Under the pieces are notes generated by a model that did no database searches, was not told the origin of the DNA, and worked only from the letters and a program-made list of their open reading frames with translations. A program made the position numbers and the translations under genes. Of a stretch of DNA of 64,000 bases, positions 21,625 to 33,300 are shown one piece after another. Numbering within the stretch: the stretch's first letter is position 1; each line of letters opens with the position of its first letter. Origin of the DNA: Strigamia acuminata. Taxonomy: Eukaryota > Arthropoda > Chilopoda > Geophilomorpha > Linotaeniidae. The stretch spans positions 7,652,427 through 7,716,426 of the forward strand of contig OX442315.1 in NCBI GenBank assembly GCA_949358305.1. Reading direction: 5' to 3'.

Positions 21625-21799
21625 CAGGGCTGGACTGCCCTGGCGGGTTAACAGGAATTTCCCGGTGGCCCGTAGCGTTATGAAATTATTTGTCTGGTCC
21701 TGTGATCCAACCTATCCAGATTTCCCGGTATTAAACTTGTTCCCGTGTTCCAACCTTTCTAGATTTCCTGGTACTAAATTTGTTCCCAGTCGAGCCCTG
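21625..21799. mobile_element. hAT-like MITE with an internal 45-bp duplication
   Basis: CAGGGCTGGACTG at the left and CCCAGTCGAGCCCTG at the right. The segment CCAACC...AGATTTCC...GGTA...TTGTTCCC occurs twice in tandem before the right end. Confidence 0.7.
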
Positions 21800-22007
21800 C
21801 TTGCACCTACGTGGAACCCCATTATAGGGGTCCAAATATGTTTTGCCGCCCAAGCAAACAAAGTAGATAAAAAGTTTCAACATTATTAACATTGATCCTC
21901 TATCCGTCAAAAGCGCCTGGCGACAGGGGCTCCAGACCAATAAAATTACAAACCAGGAATGACTAATGCATACCAACTACATTGCGACTAAATAAGTGCC
22001 CAATTCC

Positions 22008-22095
22008 CCACCACATTAAAAAAACAGTTAAGGTGAGGTTCACAAGGGGAGGGTGGTGAAGGGGAGCGCTGGCCCACCCCCTTGTTAAGAAAAAA
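22008..22095. mobile_element. Core fragment of the CGCGAC-type MITE family
   Basis: AAGGTGAGGTTCACAAGGGG and CCCCCTTGTTAAG are the reverse complement of the family core at 1.99-2.05 kb and 38.3 kb. No termini are retained. Confidence 0.5.
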
Positions 22096-22339
22096 CCCAA
22101 GAACAAGCGAAAAACCAAGAAACAGCATTAGTCACTCCTGGCTGAGAAGCCCCCTGTCGCCAGGCGTTACTCTATCTGTCAGCCTGCCAGCCGTAAAGGA
22201 AATTGCAAACAAAAACAAAGTTAAAACACTTCGCAAAGTATTCACTGTTCTTCCTTTATTGCTTGCATTTCAGTCAGCCCTCAGGCTGTCACTGCCACAT
22301 TGTTCCTTTCTGTTGAGTCATAACCACTCCCTCCCCTAG

Positions 22340-23134
22340 TATCAACATGGGAGTCAACCAATGAAGCAAGAGTATTCAGGAACACTGTCCAAAAACACAA
22401 AGGAGAAGCCTTTGCATTTATGTTAAATCAAACTGAACATTTGAATGATTAATGACAGAAATGTCAGTGCACATGCTCACAAGTGTTTTGTTTCCTTCCC
22501 ATCTGTCACATCCCATTCTCTTTCAGCCCAGAAAGCCAACCACAGCCAGATGAAACACACATGTGACAGATAAATTGGACCTAGCCCAAATATTCCATAG
22601 GGGGTTCATGGTGGATGGATTTTCTGCTGTAAATATTCTTTGTTTGACCTTTTGACTTTGGGCTTGCAAAACTAGTTTTATATCAGCAAGTATTGGACAC
22701 AGATGTGATTGTTTATTTACCTAGATTGTTTTGCATCAAAGATGAACTATTTTATTGTTTATTAGGGGATTAAATGTTGTGCAGAATTGATATAAAATTT
22801 TTGCATTAAAATTGCAGAATTAAAAGTTATGAAAGTTGATTTTCTTGTTTACGGCACAAAAAAAAATGTTCTGCAACAAATTGCAACATTTGTATGGATG
22901 AAGAGTGATTTAACTGGATTTAGCAGCTGCTTATTAAAGTTTGGCCACCTATTGCACAAAATTATAACTAGATGTTCATTTGATTTGTCTGTGGACAACT
23001 AGGGACATCTGATGTGCATTTGGAAAGTTCTGAAAAGAAATGTTTATTTTTTTTGTGCGAACAGGTGGTGAAAAAAATGATGGGCTGAATTTATTTTATA
23101 AAAAGTATTAAATGAAAATAAATTTTATTTAAAT
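22340..23134. other. Gene-free stretch upstream of the tRNA terminator
   Basis: I see nothing bounded here: no exon, no inverted-repeat element, no tandem array. Confidence 0.45.
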
Positions 23135-23142
23135 AAAAAAAA
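23135..23142 (-). terminator. RNA polymerase III terminator of tRNA-Leu
   Basis: A run of eight A on the + strand (T8 on the transcribed - strand) starts two bases past the tRNA 3' end, which is sufficient for Pol III termination. Confidence 0.85.
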
Positions 23143-23144
23143 TA

Positions 23145-23242
23145 TGGCAGCGGTGGGATTCGAACCCACGCCTCCGAAGAGACTGGTGATTTAAACTGAA
23201 AGTTCCTTAAACCAGCGCCTTAGACCGCTCGGCCACGCTACC
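23145..23242 (-). tRNA. trnL-AAG: tRNA-Leu (anticodon AAG) with a 16-nt intron
   Basis: Read on the minus strand, the gene has the acceptor arm GGTAGCG/CGCTGCC (one G-T pair), discriminator A, A box TGGCCGAGCGG, a class II long variable arm (CTCTTCGGAG) and B box GGTTCGAATCC. The anticodon stem is CTGGT/ACCAG and the loop reads TTAAGG-intron-C, giving anticodon AAG (bases 23206-23208). A 16-nt insertion (23189-23204) sits between positions 37 and 38, the canonical site for nuclear tRNA introns. The mature part looks typical of animal tRNA-Leu(AAG), a gene that usually lacks an intron. A functional gene is likely because all stems are intact. Confidence 0.95.
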
Positions 23243-24294
23243 GAATACGAATAGGTTTGCCAAATTTAGATATAAAAATTATTCGAACACATTACTAAAA
23301 TCTATTATCAATATTTTAAAATTTGGAATGTCGCTTTATTTGCTTTATTCCTTCCGAAACAAGTATAAATCCAAACACTTATTAATTTAATTCCAATTTC
23401 CACCGCTAGCCACCGCTACCACACGGTAATACCGAAGAATTTTCTTCGGAATTTCCTCACGAACTTTGTTATTCATTAAACAAATTTCAATTTCAACAAG
23501 AAAATAAATAATAAATTCAAAATTGTTCCATCTAAAATCAATCAATCGTAATTTTAAAACCGTTATCAGCCACTACTCTCCAACCATGCATTCGCGCCAC
23601 CGTGCGACAAAACCCAAAACAAAAACCACACTATCATGGCTTTCCCAGTTGTTTGTTGACAGTTGGAATTTAGGACTTCCCATTGAAGCAATGGACAGAT
23701 TCGAGCTAATCTTATCACCTTCTCCTCACTTCTCCACTCACAATCTCCCGAAAGATGCAACGTGGAACTAATAACGACTAGAAATAGGTAAAATCCGACC
23801 ACTTTATTCCACTATCGCAGTGTGGGTCAACCGCGCGCGTTTGCTTGCTATTGTCACATTTTTAATCCCAAAATTATGAAACATTCAAATTAAAAGCTCA
23901 GTGCACCCAGCCCCATAAAATCACAATTAACTGCACTAAAAACATTGTTTCAACACAAACAATGTTGTAAAAATGCTGTAACATTGTTTTAACAGTGAAA
24001 AACCATTTTTACAACATTGTTGTAATTGAATTGAGTTGTTTCAACGGTTTTCCAGCAACAAAATCACGATTTTTGTTTGATTTTTTGGGAAAATGTGTGC
24101 ATAAATTATGAGAAATCAACACTTGGCAGTGGTATTGATTTACAGCATCCATTTTGGTTATCATGACAACAATGTGTAACCATGGTGACAAGTAAGAATA
24201 ATGACCCACTGCATGCATGAAATTGGAAAAATTGTGAGAAGAATTGCATTGATTTTTGCATGGTTAATTATTTTTGTTTATTTTTTATTTTCAG
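23243..24294. other. Intergenic/5' flank of the FAM110-like gene
   Basis: No convincing coding sequence. From 23935 to 24055 there is an interrupted run of ACAATGTTGTAA / TTTCAAC motifs resembling the satellite at 41.8-42.5 kb. The stretch probably holds the promoter and an untranslated first exon of the next gene, because its first coding exon starts with an acceptor at 24294. Confidence 0.45.
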
Positions 24295-24323
24295 GCTGAA
24301 TCGGCTTTTTTGCAAGCGACAAA

Positions 24324-27300
24324 ATGGTGGGCGGACAAGGAATTACAGTGAGTCCAAAACACACGTTTAAGTTGATCGGAAGCGGATCAAGTTTTCTCCG
24401 AAAAGGATTTGGACTGCGGAGCAATTCAGGTGACAAATTAAAACCTAATTTAAAACAAATAAAAATCGTACAACGTCATTTATTTGTTATTCATACAATT
24501 TATATTTTGCTTCATAACTTCGCAAAATTTAGATTCGTTAGCGACGGCATCGCCGCGCTAACGGATTTATCTTCGGCTTTTCGCTATTTTCAGACGGTAA
24601 CACGATTCGATGGTTTATTTTACACAAAACTATCAAAGAGAATGCTAAAGGATCATTTTGCTGTAGGTTTAATTTGACTTTTATTACAAAATAAAGGTCA
24701 AATAATATAAAGAGGAAAAAAGTGTAAATTGCAGGTGTAATTATATAAGTCTATAATGGATTTCTAACTGTTATTAGACGTTGAGCCGCAATTAAGATGA
24801 ACCAACTTATTTCCTGTTTATTTTTTTTTTATTTTTTAAAATTATTAATTCCATAATTGAGGTTTGGTAGAATCAAGCAAAACATGTGTTCGGCGCCCCC
24901 CGTAGTCCGTACTTAACCCGGGATCGCTGGAAAAGCCGCTTCGACGAACTTCGTGCGATTAATATACGGTATAAGTGGTATTGAATGTAAATAAAGCACA
25001 GCTGTCTGGCTAGGAAATGTCAATGACCATTCAATCATGGTTCACCGCATGCTGGGGCATCACTTCCCACAATGCAATGCATTCACTTTCATTTCCGCCT
25101 ACAGCATGCTCTTTCATTCGGCACAGAAATTGTCAAAGCGGAGGCGATGCAATACCAGGTTTTGGTTCCATGTTGGTGTCGTCATTGCAACCGGAAGTGA
25201 CATAACTTTCGGCGCTTTGACACAGACCGATGTGGAATAAACCAATAAACCAGCGGTTGACCCTAGATTATCCATGTGGATTTTCGGCGCCAATTTTAAA
25301 TATCTGTAACGTCTGTGATATGATTTTACAAGGTGAGTGACAAGTAGGGCTGTGCGATTATTTTCCCAAGCGAATATGAATGCGATGTGGTAATCGTACC
25401 GTACTACCCCGCTTATTGCCGCATGTCGGTACAGTGCGAGTATTACCGGCATGCCGATAAACCCCGGTTTTAACGGCATGCGGGTGTAAGTGCGTACAAA
25501 TTTTTTTTTTTAATTTTGAGCCAAAAACATGCTTAAAACGCATATATGTCCAGGATGTAGGAAATTGGCCTAAATTTCTATAAATTTTCCCAAAAATTTA
25601 GTAGTAATCTTCAGAATATCAAGAAAACTTAAATTTCAGGCCGCGATAAGCGGGGTAATACGGCAAACGTATTAATTTAGTTGCGATATACAGCAAAAGC
25701 GATACATCGCATTAAAAAAGCGATGTATCCCATGGCTACGTAACAAAGTGGTGGAAATGCGGAACCAATCGAGCCTCAGTCGATACCGTGACGGTCGCCC
25801 AAGCCCGACGTAAAATCTATCGACGCTTTTCAACGGCGACTTTCACATGGTCTACCGAAGCTTAGCGTTGAATTTAATGCTTTTGCTGCAATGTTTGGAG
25901 CAAATCTTATCTTAAACATTAGATAGAGGGTCCCGGGTCGAGATAAAAGTTTTTTTTCCCATCTTTTCTGCCGGGTGTCGTGGTAGTACTGAGCATCTCC
26001 ATATCATGTTGATGGGTTGTCTAATCTAGACTGGTCAATAACCCATTGCAGCATTGCAGCTCCTGGGTTGTAGTTGATAATTTTGAGAGTTGAATAGTGT
26101 TATTATCACTTAAAATGATGCAACTAAGTGGTTTTAACTGGAGTCCTTGAGCTGGCATCTGTTGTCAACTGTTTTGTCATAACAGACCACATTCTGTCCC
26201 TGTAAGCTGGCATGAAATTGAAATGAGAACATTAGTGTGTAGGTTGCCACCTCCCAACTGTTATTGCTCTAAAATGCTGGTGTGGTGGATCAATATGTGG
26301 GAAATTGTTTTCTGCATGTGAGATTGTGTGAGAATGATATTCATAAACAAGAAAAGATGTCCCGGGTGCAAGAAATGATCATAATTTGTACGAGAAACGA
26401 GGAAGCATGTAACCAAAATGCAACATTATTTCAATGTGTGGGTGTAACTACGGAATCGTGAACTTGTCGATAGTTTGGCGTGTTTTTGTCTATACTCCAA
26501 ACCGATACAACGATGTCCTAACTCCAGTTGGTTGAGCCGGATTACGCCTATCTGTGGACTGTGCTCTACTACGCGGCAAAGTAGTTCTGTTTATTTTTAA
26601 TGAATTTACGTGTAAAAAGTGATTAGAATGATGGATTTTATTTATTTATTTGATCAATCAAACAATGTTAGCGTAGTTTGTTGGTTTCTTTTGGCAGGTA
26701 AACAAAGGTTTAGTTTTTTATTGGTTGTTTTGCCTAGTTAGATGACAATTCTGTGTTAAGTTTATGGGCTACTTTTGTGTGCCACTACACCAGTGAGACG
26801 GTTCAACCAATCGGAGTTTGGACATTGTTATATCGGTTTGCCGTATAGCGTGTCATTGAAATACAGTCGAAACTCTTTATAAAAAATCGCGGTATAACGA
26901 ATACCGTACCGCCCCGTTTAAACGCCCGGGTTCAATAAAGCGCCGGCCCCGTTTTAGCGCCGGGCAGTCATCGGCGGTTCACTGAATTGGCACCGGCTTT
27001 TTTTGCAAAAAATCGGCGAATTTTCGTTTATGCGCCGGGTTCAATTTAGCGCCGGGTTTCAAATTGGCGCCGGGGAAGCGGCTGAAAAAAAAAATTAAAC
27101 GCCCGGGCGTTTAAACGGGGCGGTACGGTACCTTGTTTGGTCGGCTGGCCATAGAACACCATGTTAAAAAATTTCGATATAACGAATTCTCGTTATAACA
27201 AAATGATTTTTCGGGTCCCTTGCGATTCGTTATAAAGAGTTTCGACTGTAATACGTTCATGTCAGACATGAATGTAGTCATTGCGCCGCCAAGTGCAAAA

Positions 27301-30300
27301 GCAAGCAGGAACTAATTTGCTTTTGAACTTTACTCTCTTGACCTGTGGTGTTAAACGCGAGTACGGCAGCTACTGGCTAAGAATTAAGATTAGTCGGAGC
27401 GGCTTTCCGGCTTTTAGGGTTAATTGTGCCGGTCGACTTAAAGGGTTTTTTGGTTTTTGTCAATTTTTGTGATTTTTGTCTGTTTTGGCGGTTATGGGTG
27501 CCCCCTGGTGGGTTTGGGCTGCATTTTTTAGTTTTTGTTTTTTATTTTTTTTTTGTTTTTTATTGTCTTGTTTGATCTGAAACAGGATGTTGTAAAGTAA
27601 TACTTTGGAAGGAAAAAAGAGTAAAACAGGAGGGAAAAAAATCATTATAATCATAAAAAATGAACAAAGAAGTGGAACTAGAAGCAGACTAACACATGGT
27701 TTAAATTTGGAACAAGTCCAAGAGAAAACATGTGTTGCTTAGGGTTGTAAACAGTTTTTAGGGTTAAAATATTTAAATTTTGATGCAGTGCTCAAAATGG
27801 ATTGAAATTGAGTTTTTTTTTTTTTTTTTTTTTTTGAGTGAAATGGCGGGTTGTTAGTGGTTGCTATGGGAACGGGACGAAATTGTAAGACTGGTTGGGT
27901 GAAATGACACATTTTAACATTTGAAATCGATTTTGCGTGGCCGATTTTTCTTTATTTTTCTTTTTGGTTAAAATTGGGAGGAAAGGGAATTGATCCGCGA
28001 CGTTGGCATAGATGGGACGTGATGCGATGCTGCGGGTTTGTTTTCCGCTTTCCTAGTCGTTTATAAAATTCCGAAATATTCGCAGAATGATTATTAAATT
28101 TCGAAAAATTGGGGGAAATAATTTTTTTTTGAAAATTTTGAAAAAATAAATTTTTTTTTTGGGTAAAATTATTAAATTTTGAAATATTTACAAAAATTTA
28201 TCAAATGTCGAAATTTTCGAATTATTCCAGACACAAAATGATCAAATTTCGAAATTTTCGAATTATTCCAGTCAAAAAATCATCAAATTTCAAAATTTTC
28301 GAATTATTCCAGACGCAAAATCATCAAATTTCGGAATTTCGAGAAACGGAATCGAAATTTTAAAAAATTTTGCAGAAATTTAGTAAATTTCGAAATATTC
28401 ACACACAACAATTTAATTTAAAAAATTTTGCATATAAAATTATAAAAAATTTAAATTTCTGACAAATTCCAGACACAAAATGATCAAAACCTCGAAATTT
28501 CGAGAGAAAAAAAAATTAAAAAATCGAAAATCTCCCCAAAATTCATAAAATTTCGAAAAATTCACAAAATAAATCGAAAATTTTGTTTAGAAAAACTGTA
28601 AAATTTCCAAATTTCAGAATAATTCCAAAATAAAAAATTAAAAAAAATAAAAACTAAAAAAACCCTCGAAAAAACCCACCAGAAAATTCCAACTCACAAC
28701 TCAAATTCGAAACAAAAGAAAACGATCCTAACGACCCTGAGAAACACCACATTAACCCGTTTGCGAACAGTGTGAGAACAGGGTTAAATGATCACAATGA
28801 CGTCAGGATGACAAGCAGACATCACGTGGCCCAAATACCACGCCCCCATCCACCACTGTGGTTGTGGGAGACTTCAAACTTGAGCACAAACACCAAACAC
28901 CTAAAACAAACTTGAAACTCATCCACACACAGTTCATTGGCTCAAAAACTGAACCAAGGTCAACGAAGCAGCGCACAAGTCAAGCCAACTCTCAAATTGC
29001 TTTTCAAAAACTGGCCACATGTCAACTTGTTGACTGACATGTTTCTCATTGATCAAGGTAAGCTGGGGCTGCTGTTCCTGTTTGTGCCATCATTTTGTGA
29101 TTATGGGACACTCTAACAACACTATTTGGGATTTAGAGGGAAGATTAGTGGAGATTTGGATTTTTTTGTGATTTTATTTTTTATTTTTGTTTTTTGGGAT
29201 AAATTTTGACGTTTTGTTTATTTTTGTAGACAAATGTTTGATTTTTGTGTTTGGCTGTTGTGTTTGTTTTTATAAAATTTTCTGTGTTTTTTTTTGCAAA
29301 AATTTAATTTTTTGGATTTATTTTTACAAAATTTTCTTTGTTTATTTTTGCAAAAATTTAATTTTTTAGATTTATTTTTACAAAAATTTAATTTTTTGGG
29401 TTTGTTTTCACAAAAATTTAATTTTTTTGATTTATTTTTGCAAAAATATAATTTTTTGGATTTATTTTCACAAAATTTAAATTTTTAGATTTAATTTTAC
29501 AAAATTTAAATTTTTAGATTTATTTTTACAAAATTTTCTTTGTTTATTTTTGCAAAAATTTAATTTTTTAGATTTAATTTTACAAAAATTTAATTTTTTA
29601 GATTTATTTTCACAAAAATTTAATTTTTTAGATTTATTTTTACAAAAATTCAATTTTCTACATTTATTTTTGCAAAAATTCAATTTTTTCTATTTATTTT
29701 TATAAGAATTTAATTTATTTTTCTATTTATTTTTATAAAAATTTAATTTATTTTTCTAATTTATTTTTAAAAAAAAATTTTAATTTATTTTCCCATTTAT
29801 TTTGATGTATTTTTAAATTTTTCCTTAGTTGTTTTATAACATTTGGCCAATTAAGTCACTAATTTAATTACAGTTACATCTATAAACACAAAACAGACAA
29901 ACTTGAAGATAATGATAAAAAATTTGATAAAACTCTAACTGAAAATTACACACAAAAATTTAAAAAGAGAGAAAATCAATTACACTGCAACCACCAATGA
30001 AAAACCACCAAAACAACCAACCAAAAATCATTAAAAAACAAAAAAAAACTAAAAAACAAAAACAAAACACCACTTCATTACCCCAAACTATCCACCTCCA
30101 AAAAAAAAAAAAACACCAAAAATAAAAAAGTCCAATGAACTTGTCTATTGTCACACACAACTCCTCCCACATTTTTCACCTTTTTATACCCATCAAAATT
30201 CAATGAGTCACTCACCTGTGTACATACACACTTCCTCACCTCAAAAACCTTCCATAAAATTACCTTTCACCTTCACTAAACTCAATATTGACACAATTTT

Positions 30301-33300
30301 ATCTACAACTTCCCCCATTGGTGACTGATTAAAAAATTCAAAACTAATCAGTTTATCAAACAGAAAATCAAAAATGGTGCTGACAGTGACAGCTGGCCTT
30401 GTAGGGCCCTATTTCAGTGGCAATGCCCAACTGATTTGCAAGTGGAAGAGCATGGGGAGAGCCAGGAAAGGACTAGATGAAGTACATCCCCTTTTATTGT
30501 GCAGAGATTTGCTGCAAACTGATGGTTTTGGTGAGAAAAAGAGCTTCCAAGGGTGGGTGTGGCATGTAGGGAGCTTTATGGGGCATTTAGTGGAGTAAAT
30601 AGGGAGAAATGTGGGGAAAATTAGGGATATTTCTGGCCTGAATGCAAGTGGTGTGATGGGGAGTAATTTGCAATGCTGTGAATATGAATAGTGCATTGTG
30701 AGTTATGGCTACTGGGTTTTGTGAAATGAGGGCTGGTGTGCAGTAAAGGGTGAAATTTGTAGAGTGGGAATTGAATTATGGGAATTGATGAATAATTTAT
30801 TGGTTATATTTAAATATAATGAGTTTTGCAAATGAATGGGGTCTTAAGGGCTGAAATTGAATTGAATTTGGTGGTGAAAAGTGAAGTGCTAATTGCATAT
30901 TATACATGAAGGCAAGTTAACCTCAATTGAATGGGTTGGTGGATGGTGTAATATCTGGTGAGGTAATAAGATATCAAAATCAAAGTGTCATAGCTGGATT
31001 GAATGAAAAGCCATTTGTGGTTGTGACATTCCAATGACAAATGTTTTTTTTTATAAATGTGCTTGCTGGGCAGTTTGGGTGAAGTGTGTGCAGAACAATG
31101 TGCCACATCTGGGACTGTTTCTATGGCAAGAACATCTGTGGTTTTCTTAGTTCTCGGTGCAAGGTTGGGTTAACGAGAAAGTTGTCTCACGGATGACAAC
31201 GGAAGTGTCAAAAATACATACGGTTCAAGGGTGCGGTCGGATGGGATACAATTCGACTCAAACGGGGTTGGATTGAATTGAGTCGGATTCGGAGTCAATC
31301 CGATTTTTTTTTTAATTGGATTGGATAATTCAAAATTTTATCCATATATTCTGGATAGGATTGGGGAAAAAAACCAAAACTGATCTTTATAATTTGAAAC
31401 TTTATTTGCTGTAAGTGAAATAAATTTTTTTTGAGTTTTTGGTGTTTTTGCAAAAGTGTGGGATTTAAATGCATTTTATTTTAAAATCTTATGGTTTTTT
31501 TTTCAATTTTTTCGACTTATTTTGGTCAGTTTTGCACTTAATTCGACTTATTTTGGTCAGTTTTGCACTTAATTCGACTTATTTTGGTCAGTTTTGCACT
31601 TAATTCGACTTATTTTGGTCAGTTTTGCACTTAATTCGACTTATTTTGGTCAGTTTTGCACTTAATTCGACTTATTTTGGTCAGTTTTGCACTTAATTCG
31701 ACTTATTTTGGTCAGTTTTGCACTTAATTCGACTTATTTTGGTCAGTTTTGTACTGAATTCGACTTATTTTGGTCAGTTTTGCACTTAATTCGACTTATT
31801 TTGGTCAGTTTTGTACTTAATTCGACTTTTTTTGGTCATTTCTGCACTCAATTTATCAGTTTTTGGTAATTTTTGCACATGAATCAGTTTGACGTTTGGG
31901 ACTCAATCCTATCCGCAATCCGCACTCGGTTTGAATTGAATGAGGATAGGATTGGATGGGTCATCATTTTTTTCCGGATAGGATTGGATAATTGGTTTAT
32001 CCATCCGATATTTTTTGGATTGGATCGGATTTTTAAAAATTCCGATTCAAACCGATTCCAACGCACCCTTAATACGGTAAGTACCCTACATATAAACGAG
32101 TTCCGTTCCGAGAAAAATTATTAATCAGAATTAAAGAAAACGTTTTTAATTTGTGCAATGCCGCAAAATTAGAAGTTTGTATCTCTGAAAGTTAGTAACT
32201 CTAATGTTCATTTGTAGGGGACTCACTGTATACAAAAATCGCTGCAATGCAATCAGGGCCGGATTAAAGCGTATGTTGGTGAACAAATATAAATGTCTGA
32301 AGAGAGATATATATGTCCATTTGATTTGTCTTTGTTCTCTCGGTGAAATGTTATCTCAAGCGTGCCAATCTGATGTAATAAATCAAGATGATAGTCTGGA
32401 GATAATTTTTAGGTTTCAATTCAAAGGACATAATCATTTTTCATCTTTCATCTTTTAAAAGAAAGTAGTGAATGGTTGTTTGGGGTTATATTTTTAATGG
32501 ATTTGTAGCATGTGGTACTTCCAACCATTTGGAAACTACTTCTGTCTTCCTGTTCCTAAGTTATTGCTACCGTTAAAACTACCCATCTGTGCTTTTTTCC
32601 TCATTTTAACTTAGGGTTGATCTTCAACCATAAAAAATAGAGGGCCAATGAAGTGAATCATGGGTAAAAAATACACCGATCAGAGTAATTGAAGAAATCA
32701 AGAAATGGTAAACTATTGAGTTGAAGAGTACAGAAGTTTACGTGTAAGCATTACAATTGATTACAATGTCTGTACATCGATTGCAATTCTGGTGTTTTGG
32801 TCTATTTTTTTGTATCACTACACAAGTAAAATGGCTCGGCCAATGGGAGAAAGGCCCACTTTGTAGTGAGCCAGAGTATAACAAAATTTGTAACAAAATT
32901 CTAATCTGCATTTTTTAAATTTTTCTTTTAGCAAAGCGTAAAAGTGCGGTCGAACTACTCCAAGAAAGCAAAGCGTTCTACGTGAAATCGGAGAAAGTCC
33001 TGGACACCAAGCAGGAACTAAAACACAGTGAACACCTGCAAGTGAGCTCAAATCCAAACATTGAACTTCTGCTGAAAGCTCCCAAAAACAACAACAACAT
33101 CGCCAACGGTAACAGCACGATAGTAGGCGACACGAAACCTCCGCTCCCAACGCCGCGCCGGTCCCCCAGCAACGCCAGCAACGGCACCATCGAAGCAAAG
33201 CGCAAGAGCTCAGAACCCGCGCTTGTCAACGGTGTGACACACGGCATCATCACTAGGCCGAGATCAAAAACACAGCCGGAAACTATTCTTCGATGCGAAG

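Larger units (their letters stand above)
24430..32931. other. 8.5-kb first coding intron of the FAM110-like gene
   Basis: Begins GTGACA, ends TTTTCTTTTAG. Besides the mobile elements and tandem repeats listed separately, it contains A/T-rich low-complexity DNA (27.5-30.2 kb). Several small open frames (for example 30374-30598) have no splice-site support or domain, and I do not annotate them. Confidence 0.6.

Noticed and set aside
24430-24677. Continuation of the FAM110 first exon frame past 24429
   Set aside because: GTGACA at 24430 is a plausible donor, the next exon joins in phase, and the read-through residues have no family similarity.
30374-30598. 74-aa frame starting MVLTVTAGLVGPYF in the FAM110 intron
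   Set aside because: No splice-site pairing in the needed phase, no domain, and the FAM110 N-terminus is already found at 24324.
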